From positions 1 to 64,000 of the forward strand of contig NZ_CP028561.1 in the NCBI RefSeq assembly GCF_002165255.2: a stretch of DNA of 64,000 bases, given 5' to 3'. A program made the translations under genes and the position numbers. Position 1 is the stretch's first letter, and the number at the start of each line of letters is the position of its first letter. The notes beneath the pieces were generated by a model. The model made no database searches. It had not been told where the DNA came from and saw nothing but the letters and a program-made list of their open reading frames with translations. Origin of the DNA: Acinetobacter sp. WCHA45 (GTDB lineage: Bacteria; Pseudomonadota; Gammaproteobacteria; Pseudomonadales; Moraxellaceae). Positions 35,248 through 45,900 of the stretch are shown piece after piece.

Positions 35248-35349
35248 GATTTTATAAGATACTCATTATACTTATTTGCTCACTTGTTTGAATTCAAGTT
35301 AGAGAAAGCTTATCCATTCATCACTTTATAATCATTAGAGGCGATCGAC

Positions 35350-36636
35350 ATGTCTTTGTTACGTCGTTGGTTTGATCCCATCCGATCGAGTTGGTTCTAT
35401 CAAAAACCTTCTCGTCAGGCGGTGTTGCCCACGGAACAGGGTTTAAGTATTTACCTGCGTTTAGACGATGTTTATAGCTATCTTGCAGTACAACAGCTTG
35501 ATCAGCTCAATGAAATTTTGAGTGATGAACTAAAACCTTTAAAAGTGATTATTTCAAGACAGGGTGCCGAGCCTCCTAATGGTATGTCAGAACAAGATTG
35601 GCAGAGTTATTGTTTGAATGATGCTAAAATTCTCGCCAAACAACATCGGTTTGGTTTCGATGAAACCCCTGAAATACCTAGTCCAGAAGCATTACAACAA
35701 GCAGAAATAATTCTAAAAAATACCCCTCTGAGAGAACACAATTTTTTACATTTACTCGAAGATGTATTCCACATGTTATGGCAACAACAATATGGGAAAT
35801 TACGTACTCTTTATGCGATGGCAAGTCAGCATCAAACACCTCAAGATTATCCTGAACGTATTTTTAAAGATGTGCCTGTTGCAGCCAGTTACTTCGAATT
35901 TGGTGAGCGTAAATATCAGGCCGTTGATGATTTATTACGCCTTACACGCCGTTTGAAACAACAAAAATTACTCACCGGAAATCCAATTTTTCTGATTAAT
36001 CATATTGAATGGCGTGAGCATCTCATTAATGATGGTGAGTCACTGACAGAAGTCCAAAGCTTACATCCAGAATTAGATCTGTATATTGCACTTGAAGACC
36101 CGATGAGTTGGCTATTATTGGCTTATATCAAAGAAGAACTGGCCAATTATTATAATATTCAATTGAGCGTTTATCCGCTGAGCTATCATGGGCGAGATTG
36201 GTTTGACTGGAGTTTGGCGACCCGTGTTTCCAAACGTACACAGGTGGCATTCACCCCATTCTGTCGGCCTACTAAAGAAGCAACTTATGAAATGGCAAAA
36301 CTATTTTATAGCGTGCCTGAAGAAGAACTGATCGATTGTATTCATGAGATATTGCAAGGTGTTTGGACGCGTGGCAAAGATCTTTCTTTCAAAACCCACT
36401 TTCAACGTATGCAGAAGCGTTTAGAGATTGACAACATTACCGAACAGGATGTTGAAGCTTTGTTGAAACAGAATGATGAACTCTGTCAGCAAAAGCATCA
36501 GCCAGATTTTCCTGTACTGGAATTACGTATAGATGGACAGAGCTATGTTTTTAATAGTTTGTATCGAGTTTGGATGATTGAAAGTATTATCAGCAATGTT
36601 TTGGAAGATAAATATAAGCAGGAAAGTCGGGAATAA
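35350..36636 (+). CDS. Double thioredoxin-fold (DsbA/HCCA isomerase-like) protein
   Basis: 428-residue cytoplasmic-looking protein (no signal peptide) that appears to consist of two DsbA/2-hydroxychromene-2-carboxylate isomerase-like domains. The first opens with LSIYLRLDDVYSYLAVQQLD at about 31-50 and the second with LDLYIALEDPMSWLLLAYI at about 240-258, the D-x(2)-S-Y/W-L-A pattern of that family. Neither carries a CxxC, so disulfide exchange is unlikely; a glutathione-related or binding role is possible. A ribosome binding site GAGGCG precedes the ATG. The exact function is unknown to me. Confidence 0.75.
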   Translation: MSLLRRWFDPIRSSWFYQKPSRQAVLPTEQGLSIYLRLDDVYSYLAVQQLDQLNEILSDELKPLKVIISRQGAEPPNGMSEQDWQSYCLNDAKILAKQHRFGFDETPEIPSPEALQQAEIILKNTPLREHNFLHLLEDVFHMLWQQQYGKLRTLYAMASQHQTPQDYPERIFKDVPVAASYFEFGERKYQAVDDLLRLTRRLKQQKLLTGNPIFLINHIEWREHLINDGESLTEVQSLHPELDLYIALEDPMSWLLLAYIKEELANYYNIQLSVYPLSYHGRDWFDWSLATRVSKRTQVAFTPFCRPTKEATYEMAKLFYSVPEEELIDCIHEILQGVWTRGKDLSFKTHFQRMQKRLEIDNITEQDVEALLKQNDELCQQKHQPDFPVLELRIDGQSYVFNSLYRVWMIESIISNVLEDKYKQESRE

Positions 36637-36639
36637 ATA

Positions 36640-36662
36640 AAAAGGCAGTCGAAGCTGCCCAC
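36640..36662 (-). terminator. Terminator of the uracil permease gene
   Basis: ggcag/ctgcc stem; on the minus strand it follows the stop codon and runs into TTTTTATTT. It also lies 4 bp beyond the stop of the convergent + strand gene. Confidence 0.75.
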
Positions 36663-36666
36663 GATG

Positions 36667-37962
36667 CTAATGTTTATCTTTTAAACTGAATAACAGGTTC
36701 AGGAAAATCGCAGCAAAAGTTGCGGTTCCAATTCCCCCTAAATTAAAGCTACCAAACAGTAATTCAAAGTTACCTGCACCTAAAATAATAGTGACAGATG
36801 CAACAATAAGGTTTTTATTATTAGAAAAATCGACTTTATTTTCGATCCAGATTTTTGCACCTGCAATGGTAATTAAACCAAATACTACGATCGAAGCACC
36901 CGTAAGGACTGCTGTCGGGATCGTACTAATCACTGCGCCAAATTTAGGAGACAGCCCCAAGAAAATTGCAAATACGCCAGCGATTACAAATACAATCGTA
37001 GAATAAACACGGGTGACTGCCATCACACCAATATTTTCACCATAGGTGGTCATACCCGGTGCACCAACACTACCCGATAACGTTGTGGCCAAACCATCCG
37101 CAACAAAAGCTTTACCCAGTTGAGGTGTAAGATCTTCGCCTGTCATTGAACCGACTGCTTTGATGTGACCTAGATTTTCAGCGACTAAAATCAATGCAAC
37201 GGGAGCAATAATTAAAATTGCATTTAAATCAAAAGTTGGGTGTGAAAAAGTTGGGATACCAAACCATGGTGCTGCTGCGATTTGGGAGAAATCAATCGGT
37301 TTACCAAATCCTAGAATATTTGTTGCAACCACATATACGGCATAAGCAATCAATAAACCCACTAACAGTAATAAACGTTGTAATAAGCCCTTGGTAAATA
37401 CAGCAATAATGCCCATGCTTAATACAGTGATGAGTGCCATCCACATTTCAAAAGGCTGTCCAGCAACGCCTTTAATAGTAACGGGTGCAAGGTTGAGACC
37501 AATAATCATCACCACAGCGCCTGTGACAACAGGTGGCATGAGTTTCTCAATCCAACGCGTGCCTGTGAGCATGACCGCAAAACCGATCAAGGCATAAAAA
37601 ATACCACAGGCAACAATTCCACCAAGCGCAACTGCAAGGTTTGGATTGGCTCCTGACCCAGTAATATGACCAGTTGCGGCTGCAACGACACCAATAAATG
37701 CAAAGCTTGAGCCTAAATAACTTGGAACACGACCACCCGTGATCAAGAAGAAAATAATAGTACAAATCCCTGACATTAAGATGGCAAGGTTAGGGCTAAA
37801 GCCCATCAGAAGGGGGGCAAGAACAGTTGCACCAAACATTGCAAATGCGTGTTGTACCCCTAATACCGCACTTTGTAAGGGCGGTAAATATTCATTTGTC
37901 GCGACAGGGCGATGATCAATCTTTCCCTGATACGGCTGCCATTTTGGAAACCAATTTGACAT
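36667..37962 (-). CDS. uraA: Uracil/xanthine permease (NCS2 family)
   Basis: Inner-membrane proton-coupled nucleobase importer with a 14-helix NCS2 fold. The 431-residue product keeps the substrate glutamates: ILVAENLGHIKAVGSMTG (TM8 Glu) and MTTYGENIGVMAVTRVYS (TM10 Glu with the GENIG signature almost identical to E. coli UraA). Uracil is therefore the likeliest substrate, but RutG-like pyrimidine permeases are close relatives. It is a single gene, convergent with the thioredoxin-fold gene; no upp gene is adjacent. Confidence 0.88.
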   Translation of the reverse strand: MSNWFPKWQPYQGKIDHRPVATNEYLPPLQSAVLGVQHAFAMFGATVLAPLLMGFSPNLAILMSGICTIIFFLITGGRVPSYLGSSFAFIGVVAAATGHITGSGANPNLAVALGGIVACGIFYALIGFAVMLTGTRWIEKLMPPVVTGAVVMIIGLNLAPVTIKGVAGQPFEMWMALITVLSMGIIAVFTKGLLQRLLLLVGLLIAYAVYVVATNILGFGKPIDFSQIAAAPWFGIPTFSHPTFDLNAILIIAPVALILVAENLGHIKAVGSMTGEDLTPQLGKAFVADGLATTLSGSVGAPGMTTYGENIGVMAVTRVYSTIVFVIAGVFAIFLGLSPKFGAVISTIPTAVLTGASIVVFGLITIAGAKIWIENKVDFSNNKNLIVASVTIILGAGNFELLFGSFNLGGIGTATFAAIFLNLLFSLKDKH

Positions 37963-38210
37963 AGATGAGACTCATTATGTGATATCAGCGGGTATGATAC
38001 CCTGTCTTAAAACGAGCTTTCACCTATAAGTCATTGAGAATATTGCCAGATCATGTTTTTTACATCTGTATTTTTACCTTTTGGTAAAATGTGTTTCAAA
38101 ATAAACTATCGTATTTATTATTTATTTTTTTCTAAATTATTTGAAAAGTTAACTATCTTATTTAAAAAATATTTTCTAATTTTTTTCTAAAAATGGAATG
38201 TTTTGCCAAT

Positions 38211-38247
38211 CTTGCCATCAACACCTGTGATTTATGTTGATGGCAAG
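38211..38247 (-). terminator. Hairpin after ppc
   Basis: cttgccatcaac/gttgatggcaag, 12-bp perfect arms with a 13-base loop, 9 bp after the ppc stop on the minus strand. There is no clean T run, so it may be an mRNA 3'-end stabiliser. The 37963-38210 stretch is very A/T-rich, with an aactatc-ttattt motif seen twice (near 38104 and 38152), and holds the uraA promoter. Confidence 0.6.
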
Positions 38248-38255
38248 GCTCTTAT

Positions 38256-40937
38256 TTAGCCAGTATTGCGCAAACCTGCCGCAATGCCTGCAATACTCAC
38301 CATTAAGGCATGATCGACAGGGCTATGCTCGGTTTGATGCTCGGCTAAATACAGACGACGGCGTTTCATCAGCTCTGCTTGTAATAAATGCAGAGGCAAT
38401 AAATATGGTTTCCGCACCTGCATAGATTGGTCAAGCACTTCATTATTACTCAAAAGCTTAGACTCCCCTTTAAGACTGAGCAAGGTATCTACAGCATTTT
38501 GTAGGCGTTGGCGTAATTCAACCCCCAAGTTTTTTAAGTCCTGATCTTGGGTGAGATGAGATTCATAGTACAACGCAATATCTGCATCAGATTTGGATAA
38601 AACCATTTCCAGCATATCAATTAAAGTTTGGAAATACGGCCACTGTTCAAGCATTTCATTTAAGGTATTTTGGTGTTGTCCATGTACCTGATTGATCGCC
38701 GTGCCTGTACCCAACCAAGCGGGCAGCATCAAGCGGATTTGTGTCCATGCAAATACCCAAGGAATCGCTCGAAGAGATTCTATGCCACCGCTGACTTTGC
38801 GTTTGGCTGGGCGTGAACCAAGCGGTAGCATTTGTAATTCTAACTCAGGCGTGACCGTGCGTAGATAACTGACAAAATTCGGATTTTCACGCACAGTTTG
38901 TCGATAAACCTGTACCGATAAATCAGTCATTTGATTCATCAAATCACGCCATTGTTTCTTTGGCTCTGGCGGTGGCAATAACGTTGCTTCTAATGTTGCC
39001 GCTGTATAGATTTCCAAATTTTGTAGCGCGATGCCTTCTAAACCAAATTTAAAGCGAATCATTTCACCCTGTTCAGTGACACGAATTGCTCCAGAGATTG
39101 AGCCTGGTGGTTGTGAGAACAAGGCTTGTTGTGTTGGTGCACCGCCACGACTGATTGAACCGCCACGACCATGAAATAGAGTCAATTGCACCCCATGTTC
39201 TCGAGCGACAGCGGTGAGTTCTTCTTGCGCACGATATTGTGCCCAGTTTGCCGACATAAAGCCCGCATCCTTTGCCGAGTCTGAATAGCCGATCATCACT
39301 TCATGTTTGCCTTGAATATGCTGTTTATACCAATGCATATTGAATAAGGTATTCATGGTTTTGGCTGCACCATCAAGATCTTTTAAGGTTTCAAATAAGG
39401 GCACCACTCGGAGAGGATCTTGGATACCAGCTTCTTTTTGTAAGAGTAAAACAGCTAAGACGTCACTTGGATATTCTGCCATCGAAATAATATAAGCACC
39501 CAAGCTCTCAGTTGGTTGTTCAGCCAAAGTGCGCATGGTCGCAAAGACTTCAAGCACATCAGGATGTTGAATCAAGCTGCCTTCGGGTTCATTGAAATAT
39601 TTAGGCAGTAAAGGGCGTTTACTTTGTAGTTCCTGAATCAGGAAGTTTTGACGAGCCTGTTCAGTCCATGATTCAAAATTGCCTAGACCTAGATATTCAG
39701 TAATCGCTGAAATGGCTTGACGATGTCGACCTGATTCTTGGCGAATATCGAGTTTGAGTAACTCAATTCCAAAACAATTGATTCGGTATATAAAATCAAG
39801 CAATTGCCCATTGGCGATTTCAGCGAGGTTACTCTCGATTAAGGAGCGATAGCAGAGTAATAAGGGCTGTAATAATTCATCTTTATTTCGAATGATCTGA
39901 CTATCATCAGCTTCATGGCCTTGTAAGCGTTGCCCCAACCAATAGCGGGTGGCTTTTAAACGTTCACGGGTGTCGCGCAGATATTCACGATACGGTTCAG
40001 GGTGTTCATAGCCTAATGCTTGAGTCAGTTCCTCAGAACAACTTTGAATAGATAATTCCCAACGTAGATTTTCAATATCACGTAGATATAAATCAGCTGC
40101 CTGCCAACGTGATAACCATAATACTTCTTGGGTGACTTGATGGGTGACATTGGGATTGCCATCACGATCACCGCCCATCCATGAGGCAAAGCGAATTGGC
40201 GCGATATTGAGCGGTAAGTTTTGTTCACAATGCTGTTGAGTCAGTTCATTCAGCTCACGAATAAACTTAGGTACAGCATTCCACAAAGTTTGTTCAATCG
40301 TCGCAAAGCCCCACTTTGCTTCATCGACAGGGGTCGGGCGATGTTGGCGAATTTCGTCTGTCTGCCAAGCTGAACTGACCAATTGTTTCAGGGTGGCGAT
40401 GGTTTGTTGGCGTTCACGAGGTGTTAGTTTTTGCTGATCCAGTTGAGATAGGCAATCGGTAATATCATCATATTTTTGAATCAAGGTACGACGACTGACT
40501 TCGGTTGGATGCGCTGTAAGTACCAATTCAATTTTTAAATCGCAGATTTGTTCGAATAATTGTTTTGAGTTGATCTGTTCAGTTTTGAATTTTTCAAATA
40601 AATGTGACAAAGGATTTGGATTAGGGGCTTGTTCGTCAAACTCAGCCTGACGACGACTACGCACTACATGATATTGTTCCGCAATGTTGGCGAAGTTCAG
40701 AAAATGTGAGAATGCTCGAGTCAGCGGCAAAATCTCTTCATCTTTTAAACCGAGAAACAATTGTTCGAGCTGTTTTTCTGCTTCGATCTGGCCGTCACGT
40801 GCACCTTTGGCTAATGCGCGAATTTGTTCAATCTGATTAAACAAATCTTGCCCAGCATGTTGCTTTAAGGTCTCTCCAAGTAAATTGCCGAGTAAGCGGA
40901 CATCTTCACGTAATGGAGCAGTGATTTGCTGAATCAT
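38256..40937 (-). CDS. ppc: Phosphoenolpyruvate carboxylase
   Basis: Anaplerotic enzyme making oxaloacetate from PEP and bicarbonate. The 893-residue product is typical. Seen: the catalytic His motif LTAHPTEVSRRT near 138-149, MIGYSDSAKDAGFMSANW near 547, the glycine-rich catalytic loop FHGRGGSISRGGAP near 588, and RAIPWVFAWTQIRLMLPAW near 724. The C-terminal RNTG end, the hallmark of PEP carboxylases, is present. Monocistronic. A ribosome binding site (AGGAGAAT on the minus strand) precedes ATG 40937. Confidence 0.98.
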   Translation of the reverse strand: MIQQITAPLREDVRLLGNLLGETLKQHAGQDLFNQIEQIRALAKGARDGQIEAEKQLEQLFLGLKDEEILPLTRAFSHFLNFANIAEQYHVVRSRRQAEFDEQAPNPNPLSHLFEKFKTEQINSKQLFEQICDLKIELVLTAHPTEVSRRTLIQKYDDITDCLSQLDQQKLTPRERQQTIATLKQLVSSAWQTDEIRQHRPTPVDEAKWGFATIEQTLWNAVPKFIRELNELTQQHCEQNLPLNIAPIRFASWMGGDRDGNPNVTHQVTQEVLWLSRWQAADLYLRDIENLRWELSIQSCSEELTQALGYEHPEPYREYLRDTRERLKATRYWLGQRLQGHEADDSQIIRNKDELLQPLLLCYRSLIESNLAEIANGQLLDFIYRINCFGIELLKLDIRQESGRHRQAISAITEYLGLGNFESWTEQARQNFLIQELQSKRPLLPKYFNEPEGSLIQHPDVLEVFATMRTLAEQPTESLGAYIISMAEYPSDVLAVLLLQKEAGIQDPLRVVPLFETLKDLDGAAKTMNTLFNMHWYKQHIQGKHEVMIGYSDSAKDAGFMSANWAQYRAQEELTAVAREHGVQLTLFHGRGGSISRGGAPTQQALFSQPPGSISGAIRVTEQGEMIRFKFGLEGIALQNLEIYTAATLEATLLPPPEPKKQWRDLMNQMTDLSVQVYRQTVRENPNFVSYLRTVTPELELQMLPLGSRPAKRKVSGGIESLRAIPWVFAWTQIRLMLPAWLGTGTAINQVHGQHQNTLNEMLEQWPYFQTLIDMLEMVLSKSDADIALYYESHLTQDQDLKNLGVELRQRLQNAVDTLLSLKGESKLLSNNEVLDQSMQVRKPYLLPLHLLQAELMKRRRLYLAEHQTEHSPVDHALMVSIAGIAAGLRNTG

Positions 40938-41021
40938 TCTAATTCTCCTGTTGTTCTCACTCGACTATAGCGCGATTGGGAGACATTCCAAGAGCAGAAC
41001 GTAAAAAAATGTGAATTTTCT

Positions 41022-41645
41022 CTAAATTGTCGGTTGATATTTAAGCAAAAAAATCTCGATGGCATGTTGAATGATCTGATCGATTTCATCCGCCGTGGGC
41101 ACTGGGGCTAGACCCAGTAACACCTGTTGATGACGGATACCTAACATCAGCGAGATGATTAGCTCTGTTTGCTTGAGTGGCGCGTCTGCCTGAATAAATT
41201 TAAAGGCGATAGCTTGCTCAAAAAAACCACACCAGACATTACACATACGTGTGTGTGAGGCATCAAAAAACTGCTGGGTGAGCGGGCTTTGTTCAGCAGC
41301 AAGTTCAAACAGCACCCGATCCAGCTTCAGCGCTTCAGGCAGGTAAATAATGCCCAGGGCGCGCTGGCACATTAAATACAATGCCTGCCTAAAGTCGGAC
41401 TCAGGTGTGAGTTCAAACTGCTTTGCCCGAATGGACTCCTCACAGCTCTCCTCAATCGCACAGGTAAACAGATTGGCCTTGTCCTGAAAATGGTTGTACA
41501 CCGTGAGTTTGGTGACAGCCGCCTCTTTGGCAATCTGGTCCATATTGGTGGCGTGATAGCCCATTTTTAGAAAAATAGATTTTGCAGCTTGCAAAATTCT
41601 GGCTCTTTTTTCTAAATCTTTGGGACGACCACTGGTTGTCTGCAT
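41022..41645 (-). CDS. TetR/AcrR family regulator of the RND operon
   Basis: 207-residue repressor with an N-terminal helix-turn-helix (KRARILQAAKSIFLKMGYHA, then KLTVYNHFQDKANLF at about 45-60) and a variable C-terminal ligand domain. It is divergent from the RND efflux operon, with a 48-bp palindrome between, so it most likely represses that operon and itself, released by a pump substrate. Codon use here is GC-richer (many CAG and CTG codons) than in ppc next door, suggesting that the regulator and adaptor arrived together. Confidence 0.88.
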   Translation of the reverse strand: MQTTSGRPKDLEKRARILQAAKSIFLKMGYHATNMDQIAKEAAVTKLTVYNHFQDKANLFTCAIEESCEESIRAKQFELTPESDFRQALYLMCQRALGIIYLPEALKLDRVLFELAAEQSPLTQQFFDASHTRMCNVWCGFFEQAIAFKFIQADAPLKQTELIISLMLGIRHQQVLLGLAPVPTADEIDQIIQHAIEIFLLKYQPTI

Positions 41646-41688
41646 GTTGTCGTTCTCTTTTAATTCAGTTGAAAATCAGTGTTCTCTA

Positions 41689-41736
41689 TTTAATTTTTAA
41701 TTAATGTACTCATGAGTATATTAATTAAAAATTAAA
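41689..41736. promoter_or_regulatory. 48-bp palindromic operator between TetR and RND genes
   Basis: Two 24-base arms (tttaatttttaattaat + gtactca, then the complement) match with a single mismatch (g/a) around the centre actcatgagt. Such a centre is a typical TetR-family operator; the A/T-rich outer arms could contain both divergent -10 regions. It lies 44 bp upstream of the TetR start and 62 bp upstream of the adaptor start. Confidence 0.85.
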
Positions 41737-41797
41737 CAATTTATGATAATGCCCATATCACGCCCTAAAAATCAATTTGAATAAGAGCGCAAAATAG

Positions 41798-42898
41798 ATG
41801 AATCAGATCAATCGTATCATATTGGGGTTAGTCATTGTCAGTAGTGTCATCCTCAGCGCATGTCAGAAAGAGATGCCCAAAACTGAGGAAATTCCTTATG
41901 TTATGGTGACGCAGCCGAGTAGCAACCATATTGACCAGAAAAGCTATGCAGGTGATGTGCAGGCCAGACAGCAGACCGCACTGGCATTCCGTGTCGGGGG
42001 GCAGATTACCGAACGTTATGCCGATGTTGGAGATCGGGTTAAGGTTGGGCAGGTGTTGGCAAAACTGGATGTGAAAGATGCCCAGTTGCAAATGAATGCG
42101 GCCAAAGCCCAACTGGACAGTGCACAGGCCGCCGCAAAAATTGCATTGGAAGAATATAAGCGTTATCAACAACTTTTGCCTGTTAATGCGGTCAGCCGTT
42201 CACAATTTGATGCTATTAAAAACCAGTATGAGTCGGCACAGGCAACACTGCAACAGGCCCGTTCAAACTATGAGGTTTCCTCTAACCAAACAGGCTATAA
42301 CCAGTTGGTCTCCAATAAAAATGGGGTGATTACCCAACGCAATATTGAAACAGGACAGGTGGTGGCGGCAGGGCAGGCTGCCTATCAACTGGCGATTGAT
42401 GGGGAGCGTGAGGTGGTGTTTGGTGTGCCTGAACAGGCAGTCAGTACCATTAAAGTCGGGCAGCCTGCCTGGGTCACCTTATGGTCTCAGCCAGAAGCAC
42501 GTTTTGCGGCAAAAGTCCGTGAGGTCTCACCAGCCGCTGACCAGTCGCGTACCTTTACTGTCAAGGTCTCCCTGCTTGAAGGACAGTCCACGATTCAACT
42601 TGGACAAAGCGCACGAGTGTTCTTTGTGGCAAATGAAAACAATGTCCTGAGCGTGCCCTTATCCAGCGTCACTGCCAATGATCAACAAGCCTATGTCTGG
42701 GTGGTCAATCCCAATCAAACCTTACGTAAAGTTCCTGTGACTTTGGGAACTTATAGCCGTGACAGTGTGCCTATTCTTTCAGGTCTAAAAGCTTCAGATT
42801 GGGTTGTGGTTGGTGGTGTACACCTGTTGCGTGATCAGCAAAAGATTCATCCTGTAGACCGTGATAATCGTGAAGTCACGGTAAAAGCGGGAGCCTGA
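41798..42898 (+). CDS. RND efflux periplasmic adaptor (lipoprotein)
   Basis: Membrane-fusion protein linking the inner-membrane pump to an outer-membrane channel. 366 residues with a lipoprotein signal ending LSAC (Cys22). Seen: a lipoyl-type beginning TALAFRVGGQITERYADVGD near 66, an alpha-hairpin of about 100-165 (QLQMNAAKAQLDSAQAA and the returning ATLQQARSNYEV), and the second lipoyl half NKNGVITQRNIETGQVV near 174. It ends 2 bp before the pump gene, so the two are translationally coupled. Base composition is well above that of the neighbours (one 60-base line near 42361 is about 63% G+C). Confidence 0.92.
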   Translation: MNQINRIILGLVIVSSVILSACQKEMPKTEEIPYVMVTQPSSNHIDQKSYAGDVQARQQTALAFRVGGQITERYADVGDRVKVGQVLAKLDVKDAQLQMNAAKAQLDSAQAAAKIALEEYKRYQQLLPVNAVSRSQFDAIKNQYESAQATLQQARSNYEVSSNQTGYNQLVSNKNGVITQRNIETGQVVAAGQAAYQLAIDGEREVVFGVPEQAVSTIKVGQPAWVTLWSQPEARFAAKVREVSPAADQSRTFTVKVSLLEGQSTIQLGQSARVFFVANENNVLSVPLSSVTANDQQAYVWVVNPNQTLRKVPVTLGTYSRDSVPILSGLKASDWVVVGGVHLLRDQQKIHPVDRDNREVTVKAGA

Positions 42899-42900
42899 TT

Positions 42901-45900
42901 ATGAAATTTAACCTTTCAGAATGGGCGCTTAAGAATAAGGGTATCATTCTCTACTTTATGCTGTTGCTGGGCATTGTCGGGGTGATGTCGTATTCCAAGC
43001 TCTCTCAGAGTGAGGACCCACCCTTTACCTTTAAGGTGATGGTGGTGCAGACCTATTGGCCAGGCGCAACCGCACAGGAAGTTGCAACGCTGGTGACAGA
43101 TCGTATTGAAAAAGAACTGATGACCACAGGGCAATATGAAAATATTCGGGCATATTCACGGCCTGGGGAATCTATGGTCACGTTTATTGCTAAGGATTCC
43201 TATCGTTCTGAGCAGATTCCTGATATTTGGTATAACGTGCGTAAAAAGGTCAATGATGTACGTTCACAGCTACCAAGTGGCGTGCAAGGGCCATTTTTTA
43301 ATGATGAATTTGGCGATACCTTCGGGAATATTTATGTCCTGACGGGCAAAGATTTTGACTATGCGGTAATGAAAGAATATGCCGATCGTTTGCAACTACA
43401 ATTGCAACGGGTCAAAGATGTCAGCAAAGTCAATCTCGTTGGTCTGCAAGATCAGAAAATCTGGATTGAATTATCCAATACTAAAGCTGTTCAGCTCGGT
43501 GTACCCGTTACTGCAATTCAGGAAGCGATTCAAAAGCAAAATGATATGGCAGGTGCAGGTTTCTTTGAAACAGGTACTGACCGTATTCAAATTCGTGTCA
43601 GTGGGCATTTACATAGTGTCGATGACCTGAAAAAAATGCCGTTGTTGGTCGGGAATAAAACCATTCAATTGGGTGATGTTGCCGAAGTCTATCGTGGTTT
43701 CAGTGAACCTGCTCAGCCACGTATGCGTTTCATGGGCGAGAACGGCATTGGGATTGCGGTGTCGATGCGCAAAGGTGGAGACATCATTGCACTGGGCAAA
43801 AACCTAGAAACTGAATTTAATAGCTTACAAAAGAGCTTACCTTTGGGCATGAAACTGCAAAAGGTTTCAGATCAGCCTGTAGCGGTGCAACGCAGTATTC
43901 AAGAATTTTTAAAAGTTCTGGCTGAAGCGGTGATTATCGTTTTACTGGTGAGTTTCTTCTCGCTTGGTTTCCGTACAGGGCTGGTCGTTGCATTGTCGAT
44001 ACCGTTGGTACTGGCGATGACGTTTGCAGGGATGAGCTTATTTGATGTAGGGCTACACAAGATTTCTTTGGGTGCATTAATTCTTGCACTTGGTTTGTTG
44101 GTTGATGATGCCATTATCGCCGTTGAAATGATGGCGATTAAAATGGAGCAGGGTTACAGTCGATTAAAAGCGGCAGGTTTTGCTTGGCAAACCACCGCCT
44201 TTCCAATGCTCACAGGTACATTGATTACCGCAGCAGGTTTCTTGCCAATTGCCACGGCACAATCTGGAACAGGTGAATACACACGTTCTATTTTCCAGGT
44301 GGTGACGATTGCATTGATCGTGTCATGGATTGCTGCTGTTTTATTTGTTCCTTATTTAGGTGAAAAATTATTACCTGATTTCACCAAACAGAATCAACAA
44401 GCGGCATGGTATTTACGTTTATGGGCAAGGTTACGCAAGCAACCTGCACCAGTGGTTGAGTCGCATGGTCAGCATCATGATCCTTACCAATCCAAGTTCT
44501 ATCAATCCTTCAGGCATATCGTCGAAATCTGTATTACCTATCGTAAAACGGTGATTGCTATTACGGTCGGTATCTTTGTATTGTCTGTTGCGATGTTTAA
44601 GTTGGTACCGCAACAATTCTTCCCACCATCGAATCGTGCAGAAATTCTGGTGGACTTAAAACTGGAGGAGGGGGCTTCACTAACGGCGACAGAACAAGCA
44701 GTACATAAGGTAGAACAATTCCTATCCAAACAAAAAGGGATTGATAATTATGTCGCTTATGTTGGAACAGGTTCACCACGTTTTTACTTACCTTTAGACC
44801 AACAACTTCCACAAGCCAGTTTTGCCCAGTTTGTGGTGCTGGCATCATCTTTAGATGATCGTGATGAAATCCGTCGTTCTTTAGAGACGCAAATCAAGCA
44901 GTTGTTGCCACAGGTTCGTACTCGTGTGTCTTTACTCGAAAATGGCCCACCTGTGGGTTATCCATTGCAGTATCGGGTCTCAGGTGAAGATCTGGCAACG
45001 GTTCGGGCAGAGGCACAAAAAGTGGCTAAAGTTTTAAGTGAAGATCCCAATACAACCAACGTACATTTAGATTGGGGCGAGCCAAGCAAAATTATTGCAA
45101 TTGAAATTGACCAAGATCGTGCTCGTCAAATGGGTGTTTCCAGTGTTGATTTAGCTAATTTCCTAAACGCTTCTGTGACAGGGGCGGTGATGAATCAATA
45201 TCGTGAAAAACGTGAACTCATTGAAATTCGTTTACGTGGTGATAAGTCGGAACGTGTTGAAGTGGCTTCGTTAGCAAATTTAGCTGTGCCAACCACCAAA
45301 GGCACCACTGTACCTCTAGCGCAAATAGCAAAAATTGAGTCACGTTTTGAAGAAGGTCTGATTTGGCATCGTAATCGTCTACCAACGATTACAGTCCGCG
45401 CGGATATTCGAACCAATTTACAACCTGCAACAGTGGTTCAGCAATTGGCAGACAAAATGCAAGCTTTACGTGCTGATTTACCCAATGGTTACTTAGTGGA
45501 AGTCGGTGGTACGGTTGAAGAGTCTGCAAAAGGTCAAAATTCGGTGAATGCAGGCATGCCATTATTCTTGGCTGTGGTGATGACTTTGCTGATGATTCAA
45601 TTACGTAGTATGTCACGCGCAACGATTGTTTTATTGACAGCACCATTGGGTTTGATTGGCGTTGTTGCATTCTTACTTTTGTTCAATAAGCCTTTTGGTT
45701 TTGTCGCGATGTTAGGGACAATTGCTTTATCTGGAATGATTATGCGGAATTCATTGATCCTGATTGACCAGATTGAGCAGGACATTCAGGCAGGGCATGA
45801 ACCGTGGGACGCGGTGATTGGTGCCACCATGCGCCGTTTCCGCCCAATTGTCTTAACCGCACTTGCCGCAGTACTTGCGATGATTCCATTATCACGCAGT

